NCBI GenBank assembly: GCA_902790885.1
Contig: CADATR010000060.1
Span: forward strand, 1 to 9,888
Reading direction: 5' to 3'
DNA: 9,888 nucleotides
Origin: an uncultured Eubacteriales bacterium
Lineage (GTDB): Bacteria; Bacillota_A; Clostridia; Peptostreptococcales; Anaerovoracaceae
Positions 6,917 to 9,888 of this stretch are shown piece after piece. Within the stretch, counting starts at the first letter, position 1; the number at the start of each line of letters is the position of its first letter. The notes beneath the pieces were generated by a model. That model searched no databases. It saw nothing but the letters and a program-made list of their open reading frames with translations, and was not told the DNA's origin. Made by a program: the position numbers and the translations under genes.

Positions 6917-7612
6917 TTAATACTGTTGATCTTCGAAATATCCCTCTGATTTCATGCTCGTGAAGCAGCCGCTTCCGACTATAACGTGATCGATGAGCCT
7001 TATCCCGAGTATTTTTGAGGCACTTATCAGCCTTTCCGTGACTTCTATGTCCTGCGGGCTCGGCGACGGATCTCCGCTCGGATGGTTGTGAGCAACAACG
7101 ACCGCGGCCGCTCCCCTCCTTATCGCGGGTCCGAACACTTCCCTGGGGTGTACAGGCGCACTGTCGAGGTTTCCTATCGATATCACCGACTTGGACTCCA
7201 CCTGCATCTTCGAATTGAGATTGATAGTCATGAACAGCTCGCGCTTTTCATACATCATCTCTTCGAGAAGCAGCTCAGCGACCTGCGCGCTGTCCCTCAG
7301 CCTCGGTCTGACGGCTCCCTGATGACCGGATATGAGCCTTTTTGAGAGCTCGATGGCCGCGACTATGGAGCACGCCTTTGCCTCACCGATGCCGTCTATC
7401 TCAGTCAGCTCCCTGACTTCTGCGGCTCCGAGACCGCCGGCGAATCCATCAGCGTAGGAAATCACCTCGTCCGCGAGCCTTACCGCCGACTTGTCACCTG
7501 TGCCCGTACGGATAATAAGCGCCAGCAGCTCGGAATTGCTCAGGCTCCCGGCTCCTCCGTAAAGCATCTTCTCCTGCGGCCTTTCAGCCTCAGGCATTTT
7601 CTTTATCTGCAT
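6917..7612 (-). CDS. radC: RadC family JAMM/MPN-domain protein
   Basis: RadC proteins were named for DNA repair, but that role is disputed; the fold is that of a JAMM metalloprotease. The 231 residues show the N-terminal RadC region with a helix-hairpin-helix-like stretch, EIDGIGEAKACSI (71-83), and the C-terminal JAMM domain with E125 (KRELF), PVHPREVFGPAIRRGAA (153-169) and AHNHPSGDPSPSPQD, giving H175, H177, S185 and D188. The metal site is therefore intact. The start is ATG at 7612, 5 bases after AAAGGAG. An upstream ATG at 7633 would give seven extra residues whose codons include the ribosome site, so I reject it. Precedes the murE-family gene by two bases. A terminator separates it from cmk, and a likely own promoter lies between. 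Confidence 0.93.
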   Translation of the reverse strand: MQIKKMPEAERPQEKMLYGGAGSLSNSELLALIIRTGTGDKSAVRLADEVISYADGFAGGLGAAEVRELTEIDGIGEAKACSIVAAIELSKRLISGHQGAVRPRLRDSAQVAELLLEEMMYEKRELFMTINLNSKMQVESKSVISIGNLDSAPVHPREVFGPAIRRGAAAVVVAHNHPSGDPSPSPQDIEVTERLISASKILGIRLIDHVIVGSGCFTSMKSEGYFEDQQY

Positions 7613-7617
7613 ATTTA

Positions 7618-7624
7618 CTCCTTT
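7618..7624 (-). promoter_or_regulatory. Ribosome binding site that decides the radC start
   Basis: AAAGGAG, 5 bases before ATG at 7612, favours this start over the ATG at 7633. Confidence 0.8.
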
Positions 7625-7641
7625 CCGGAGCACACATGCTT

Positions 7642-7671
7642 ATAATACTACTTTAAAAGCCACATCCACAA
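7642..7671 (-). promoter_or_regulatory. Probable radC promoter, -35 within the upstream terminator hairpin
   Basis: TTGTGG (7671-7666), an 18-base spacer and TATTAT (7647-7642). The -35 falls in the loop and 3' arm of the cmk terminator. The -10 is good and the -35 is weak beyond TTG. Confidence 0.5.
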
Positions 7672-7681
7672 GGACGTGGCT
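7655..7681 (-). terminator. Intrinsic terminator after cmk
   Basis: AGCCACGTCC (7681-7672) pairs with GGATGTGGCT (7667-7658): 10 bp including one G-U pair, loop TTGT, then TTTTAAAG. The short U-tract suggests partial read-through into radC. Confidence 0.78.
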
Positions 7682-7705
7682 AAATGATAATCCGCTAATT
7701 CCGCT

Positions 7706-8368
7706 TTACGCTTTGCGGCCTGTCTTTGAGGTTATGATCTCAGCGACGGCGTCGATGTTTTCCTCTATATTCAGGTTCGAGGTGTCGAGGAAAACGGCAT
7801 CATCAGCCGCTCTGAGCGGACTCACTTCACGATGTGAATCCTGATAATCCCTTGCCTGTATCTCGTTGAAGATGGTGTCATAATCCGCTTCCTTGCCTGC
7901 AGCAAGAAGCTGTTCGTAGCGCCTTTTAGCTCTAACTTCCGGAGCGGCGGTCATGAAGATCTTCACTTCGGCGTCAGGAATAACTGTTGCGCCTATGTCT
8001 CTGCCTTCCATGACCACATCCTTGGTGGAAGCCAGATAGCGGCTTACCTCGTCTACCTTCGCCCTTACAATGGCAAGCTTTGAGATGTTCGATGCAGCCA
8101 TCGATATCTCGTTGGTCCTGATGAGGCCGCTGACGTCTTCTCCGTCGAGATGCGTCTGGCCGCTGATGAAATCAATAGTCGTATCGGCAAGCATGTCTTT
8201 TACCGCGTTCTCATCAGTCTCATCAATACCGTTTCTGCGCGCCTTGAGTCCAAGCGCCCTGTACATGGCGCCTGTATCTATGTATTCAAGTCCGAAGCGG
8301 GCAGCAATGGCCTTGGCAATGGTGCTCTTGCCTGTGCCTCCCGGACCGTCTATCGCAACTCTGAGCAT
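7706..8368 (-). CDS. cmk: Cytidylate (CMP/dCMP) kinase
   Basis: Phosphorylates CMP and dCMP with ATP to CDP and dCDP in the cytoplasm, feeding RNA, lipid and DNA precursor pools. The 220 residues are the normal length. Seen: P-loop GPGGTGKST (8-16), DTGAMYRA (31-38) of the nucleotide-binding region, the middle monophosphate-binding insert (about 40-110), EGRDIGATVIPDA (121-133), the KRRYEQL region (149-155) and RDYQDSHREVSPL (173-185), whose Arg and Asp residues belong to the lid and substrate site. All motifs are intact. AGGAG precedes the ATG. It lies 18 bases downstream of nrdR with no terminator between, so the two are probably co-transcribed, placing this dNTP-related kinase under the nrdR promoter and its NrdR box. 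Confidence 0.97.
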   Translation of the reverse strand: MLRVAIDGPGGTGKSTIAKAIAARFGLEYIDTGAMYRALGLKARRNGIDETDENAVKDMLADTTIDFISGQTHLDGEDVSGLIRTNEISMAASNISKLAIVRAKVDEVSRYLASTKDVVMEGRDIGATVIPDAEVKIFMTAAPEVRAKRRYEQLLAAGKEADYDTIFNEIQARDYQDSHREVSPLRAADDAVFLDTSNLNIEENIDAVAEIITSKTGRKA

Positions 8369-8386
8369 TACTGTTCTCCTGTGATC

Positions 8387-8848
8387 CTATTTATTTTTGT
8401 GTTTTGTGAGCTTGTTGATCTCATCAATAAAGGTATCTATTGTCTGGAACTCTCTGTAGACCGAAGCAAACCTTACGTAGGCTACCTGGTCGATAGCCTT
8501 GAGTTCTTCCATGATAAGCAGGCCTATGCTTGTAGACTGGATCTCCTTCTCCATCGTATTTGAGAGACCTCTCTCGATGTTGTCAGCTATCCTCTGAACG
8601 TCCTCATAAGTGACCTTGGTCTTCTGGCATGCTTTCATTATGCCGTTTATGATCTTGTTTTTGTCGAAGCTCTCGCGGGTGCCGTCTTTCTTAACGACTA
8701 CCAGCAGGGAATTTTCGATCTTCTCAAAAGTCGTAAACCGCTTGTGGCACTTTGTGCATTCGCGCCTTCTTCTTGTAGCAAGTCCATCCTCTACCGGCCT
8801 CGAATCGACGACTTTTGTGTCTTCAAAATTGCAGTAAGGGCATTTCAT
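8387..8848 (-). CDS. nrdR: Transcriptional repressor NrdR
   Basis: A nucleotide-sensing repressor of ribonucleotide reductase genes that binds NrdR boxes in response to ATP/dATP. The 153 residues match the family size (about 150). Seen: an N-terminal zinc ribbon with CPYC (C3, C6) and CTKC (C31, C34) around VVDSRPVEDGLATRRRRE, then an ATP-cone domain (about 46-136) beginning LLVVVKKDGTRESFDKNKI and containing VAYVRFASVYREF. The start is ATG at 8848, giving the typical MKCPYC N-terminus with GGAGG 8 bases upstream. A longer reading from 8917 would add 23 unsupported residues and overlap the NrdR box. No ribonucleotide reductase gene lies in the window. The 16-bp NrdR box over its own promoter points to autoregulation. 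Confidence 0.97.
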   Translation of the reverse strand: MKCPYCNFEDTKVVDSRPVEDGLATRRRRECTKCHKRFTTFEKIENSLLVVVKKDGTRESFDKNKIINGIMKACQKTKVTYEDVQRIADNIERGLSNTMEKEIQSTSIGLLIMEELKAIDQVAYVRFASVYREFQTIDTFIDEINKLTKHKNK

Positions 8849-8856
8849 ATCGATTT

Positions 8857-8861
8857 CCTCC
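8857..8861 (-). promoter_or_regulatory. Ribosome binding site that decides the nrdR start
   Basis: GGAGG, 8 bases before ATG at 8848, supports the conserved MKCPYC start. Confidence 0.85.
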
Positions 8862-8907
8862 ATTGCCGCGAACCCCACATCGGAGTTCATTTTCCATTTG
8901 TAAACCG

Positions 8908-8916
8908 ATAGTATCA
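8908..8916 (-). promoter_or_regulatory. Extended -10 promoter of nrdR-cmk
   Basis: TGATACTAT is an extended -10 (TG, one base, TACTAT). No good -35 is present 17 bases upstream (TGCAAT at 8936-8931 is poor). The NrdR box overlaps its upstream end. A leader of about 50 bases precedes the nrdR ribosome site. Confidence 0.6.
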
Positions 8917-8929
8917 CAACATATTGTGG
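8914..8929. promoter_or_regulatory. NrdR box in the nrdR promoter
   Basis: On the minus strand the 16 bases read CCACAATATGTTGTGA. All ten central positions agree with the family consensus (acaCwAtATaTwGtgt) except one G for the lower-case a. The 14-bp core CACAATATGTTGTG is an inverted repeat broken at one base pair. It overlaps the extended -10 upstream of nrdR, as expected for repression. NrdR usually binds paired boxes; I see only this one. Confidence 0.8.
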
Positions 8930-8958
8930 TATTGCACACTTCTTAACAGAATTTGATG

Positions 8959-9106
8959 TAAGAGCTTACGTCTATATATCAGTCAGGCACGCTCTCGCTA
9001 ACATTCGGACGCAGCGGTACTAAGCTCTGACTTCGCTTTCAGCTCGTCAATCGCTAAGTGCCGGCGTCCTCGAGTTACCTGCCTGATATATAGGCGCAAG
9101 CTTTTT
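8959..9106 (+). repeat. Large self-complementary intergenic element (dispersed repeat or structured RNA)
   Basis: The ends form a 20-bp helix with one mismatch: 8963-8982 with 9083-9102, both arms containing CTATATATC or its G-U variant. It continues after a 4-base bulge as GCA/TGC (8987-8989 with 9080-9082). Inside is a second long hairpin: GGACGC (9007-9012) with GCGTCC (9064-9069), then after a 2-base bulge CGGTACT (9015-9021) with AGTGCCG (9057-9063), an A-A mismatch and AGC/GCT. Between the helices is an internal loop of about 17 and 10 bases. The right end runs into TTTTT (9102-9106). On the minus strand, TTAGCGA occurs at about 9056-9050 and again near 9000-8994, a modular look common in dispersed clostridial intergenic repeats (recollection, not checked). 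No open reading frame fits. The strand given is only a guess based on the T-run. Confidence 0.6.
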
Positions 9107-9243
9107 AAGCATTCAGATTTGTGAACAAAGCTTCACATTAGGCAGATGTTGTCATCACATTCGGATGCTACAATGCAGTTGTCGAAGAAATTCGATGTTT
9201 ACCTTTTTCTTTTGATTGTTCTTTCTTAGTTAGATATTTTCGC
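9107..9243. other. Intergenic stretch without recognised features
   Basis: Between the structured element and the rplT-unit terminator I see only a minor 6-bp hairpin, TGTGAA/TTCACA (9120-9137), and a T-rich run at about 9200-9240. I found no convincing promoter, RNA gene or reading frame. With 8849-9106 it completes the roughly 430-base gap between nrdR and the next gene upstream. Confidence 0.5.
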
Positions 9244-9281
9244 AACAGAAAACTCCGGCTTTACGGCCGGAGTTTTCTGTT
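9244..9281 (-). terminator. Terminator of the rpmI-rplT unit
   Basis: A perfect 16-bp inverted repeat, 9266-9281 against 9244-9259, with GC core CTCCGGC/GCCGGAG, a 6-base loop and A/T-rich outer arms giving a U-rich 3' side (GTTTTCTGTT). The symmetry means it could work on either strand. It overlaps the last two bases of the stop codon of the small membrane protein gene. Confidence 0.92.
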
Positions 9282-9468
9282 ATTTGTCTTTATCTGATTC
9301 AGTATCATTTTTCTTTGCAGCAGCTTCAGACGCTTTGCGCCTGGCCTCTGCCCTCTGCCTTATGAGCATGGCGTTTCTTTCAGTAAGAAGCCACCAGGCT
9401 ACAGCGCACACGGCAATAAAGGCAGCTGCAGCAAATATTATTCCTAAATGGCTGACAAAATAACTCAT
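9280..9468 (-). CDS. Small single-span membrane protein of unknown function
   Basis: I do not recognise this 62-residue protein. It has a short N-terminus, one hydrophobic segment at about residues 7-28 (GIIFAAAAFIAVCAVAWWLL), then a strongly charged tail (about 29-62): first basic (RQRAEARRK), then lysine- and aspartate-rich (NDTESDKDK). The positive charge just after the span predicts a cytoplasmic tail. Its ATG overlaps the rplT stop as TAATG, there is only a weak purine stretch upstream, and the unit's terminator starts at its stop codon, so translation is probably coupled to rplT. Position and a clean open frame argue for a real gene. A role near ribosomes or the membrane would be guesswork. 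Confidence 0.7.
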   Translation of the reverse strand: MSYFVSHLGIIFAAAAFIAVCAVAWWLLTERNAMLIRQRAEARRKASEAAAKKNDTESDKDK

Positions 9469-9821
9469 TAGTTGAACTTCTTAGCTGTCTCGCAGAGTTC
9501 AGCAAATCCAGCAGCATCAAAGATAGCCATCTCTGAGAGCATCTTGCGGTTGATTCCGATGCCTGCCTTCTTGAGGCCGTTCATCAGCTTGCTGTAGCTG
9601 AGACCGTTTGCTCTTGATGCAGCATTGATCCTTGCGATCCAGAGTCTTCTGTACTCTCTCTTCTTGTTCTTGCGGCCAACATATGCCGATCTCAGGCTTC
9701 TCATAACTGCCGGGTTGGCGGCTCTGAATGTGTTCTTTCTTCTTCCGTAGAATCCCTTTGCCTGCTTCAGGATCTTCTTATGTCTTTTATGAGCGTTTAC
9801 GCCTTTTTTAACTCTTGCCAT
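9468..9821 (-). CDS. rplT: 50S ribosomal protein L20
   Basis: Binds 23S rRNA early in assembly of the large subunit. The 117 residues are the normal length, with the conserved basic N-terminal extension [31 protein letters not shown] (23-33), [30 protein letters not shown] in sequence (39-68) and the globular C-terminal half [17 protein letters not shown] (72-88). GGAGG lies about 8 bases before the ATG. It follows rpmI by 17 bases and overlaps the next small gene by one base. In many Bacillota this is the infC-rpmI-rplT operon, controlled by L20 binding its leader; that leader is outside the window. Confidence 0.99.
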   Translation of the reverse strand: MARVKKGVNAHKRHKKILKQAKGFYGRRKNTFRAANPAVMRSLRSAYVGRKNKKREYRRLWIARINAASRANGLSYSKLMNGLKKAGIGINRKMLSEMAIFDAAGFAELCETAKKFN

Positions 9822-9838
9822 TTGTTACACCTCCCCGA

Positions 9839-9888
9839 TTATTTAGCCATTGATCTCAGCATACGCTTCAGATCTGCACTTGTAAGAG
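9839..9888 (-). CDS. rpmI: 50S ribosomal protein L35, C-terminal end (cut by window edge)
   Basis: Only the last 16 codons are present: LTSADLKRMLRSMAK then TAA (9841-9839). The S-D-x-K-R pattern is typical of the L35 C-terminus, and the position directly before rplT is the standard order. It is too short to identify alone; the context makes it secure. Confidence 0.9.
   Translation of the reverse strand, partial: LTSADLKRMLRSMAK

Noticed and set aside
7613..7633. Upstream ATG adding seven residues to RadC
   Set aside because: The extra codons cover the AAAGGAG site that serves the ATG at 7612.
8849..8917. N-terminal extension of NrdR by 23 residues
   Set aside because: The family starts at MKCPYC, GGAGG precedes that ATG, and the longer frame would begin inside the NrdR box and promoter.
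8959..9106. Firm call of 6S RNA
   Set aside because: The rod-like layout is suggestive, but it is short, has no diagnostic sequence I can confirm, and looks equally like a dispersed repeat.
8959..9106. Miniature transposon with terminal inverted repeats
   Set aside because: The inverted ends are long, but no clear target-site duplication flanks them and the interior is itself a nested hairpin, which fits an RNA or palindromic repeat better.
1..9888. CRISPR array, tRNA or rRNA genes, prophage or defence genes
   Set aside because: No regularly spaced repeats, cloverleaf or rRNA-like stretches, or recognisable phage or defence proteins were seen on either strand.

Overview
The window looks like chromosomal core-genome DNA from a low-to-mid GC Gram-positive bacterium of the Bacillota, most likely class Clostridia. 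The signs are a tRNA-sensing T-box leader in front of thrS, a membrane-anchored RNase Y gene, strong GGAGG ribosome sites, consensus sigma-A promoters with 17-base spacers, and a ThiI without a rhodanese domain paired with its own cysteine desulfurase. No gene points to a particular genus. I see no phage, transposase, plasmid, CRISPR or defence gene. Every real gene reads on the minus strand, so the biological order runs from high to low coordinates.

Layout in reading order. (1) 9888-9244: the end of rpmI (L35), rplT (L20) and a 62-residue single-span membrane protein whose start overlaps the rplT stop, closed by a 16-bp hairpin terminator. (2) 9243-8849: a gene-poor stretch with a roughly 148-base, strongly self-complementary element (8959-9106) and the nrdR promoter with a palindromic NrdR box. 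(3) 8848-7706: nrdR and cmk, 18 bases apart, followed by a hairpin terminator. (4) 7612-5277: radC and an atypical murE-family ligase, tightly coupled and closed by a strong terminator. (5) 5233-3522: rny behind an excellent promoter with a palindrome in its spacer and a leader of about 135 bases, followed by a GNRA-loop hairpin. (6) 3465-1083: a cysteine desulfurase and thiI, a sulfur-transfer pair for tRNA 4-thiouridine. (7) 1099-1: thrS, cut by the window edge, with a promoter inside the end of thiI, a complete T-box leader with an ACC (Thr) specifier and an intrinsic terminator, and a TTG start codon.

The genes serve translation (L35, L20, ThrS, ThiI), nucleotide supply (NrdR, CMP kinase), RNA turnover (RNase Y), wall synthesis (MurE family) and possibly DNA repair (RadC). 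Regulation is the richest part. Two loci carry recognisable logic: tRNA-Thr sensing at thrS, and probable NrdR autorepression that would also cover the CMP/dCMP kinase. The least explained piece is the structured element at 8959-9106, which could be a dispersed intergenic repeat or a small RNA gene facing away from nrdR. I found no convincing new multi-gene system.
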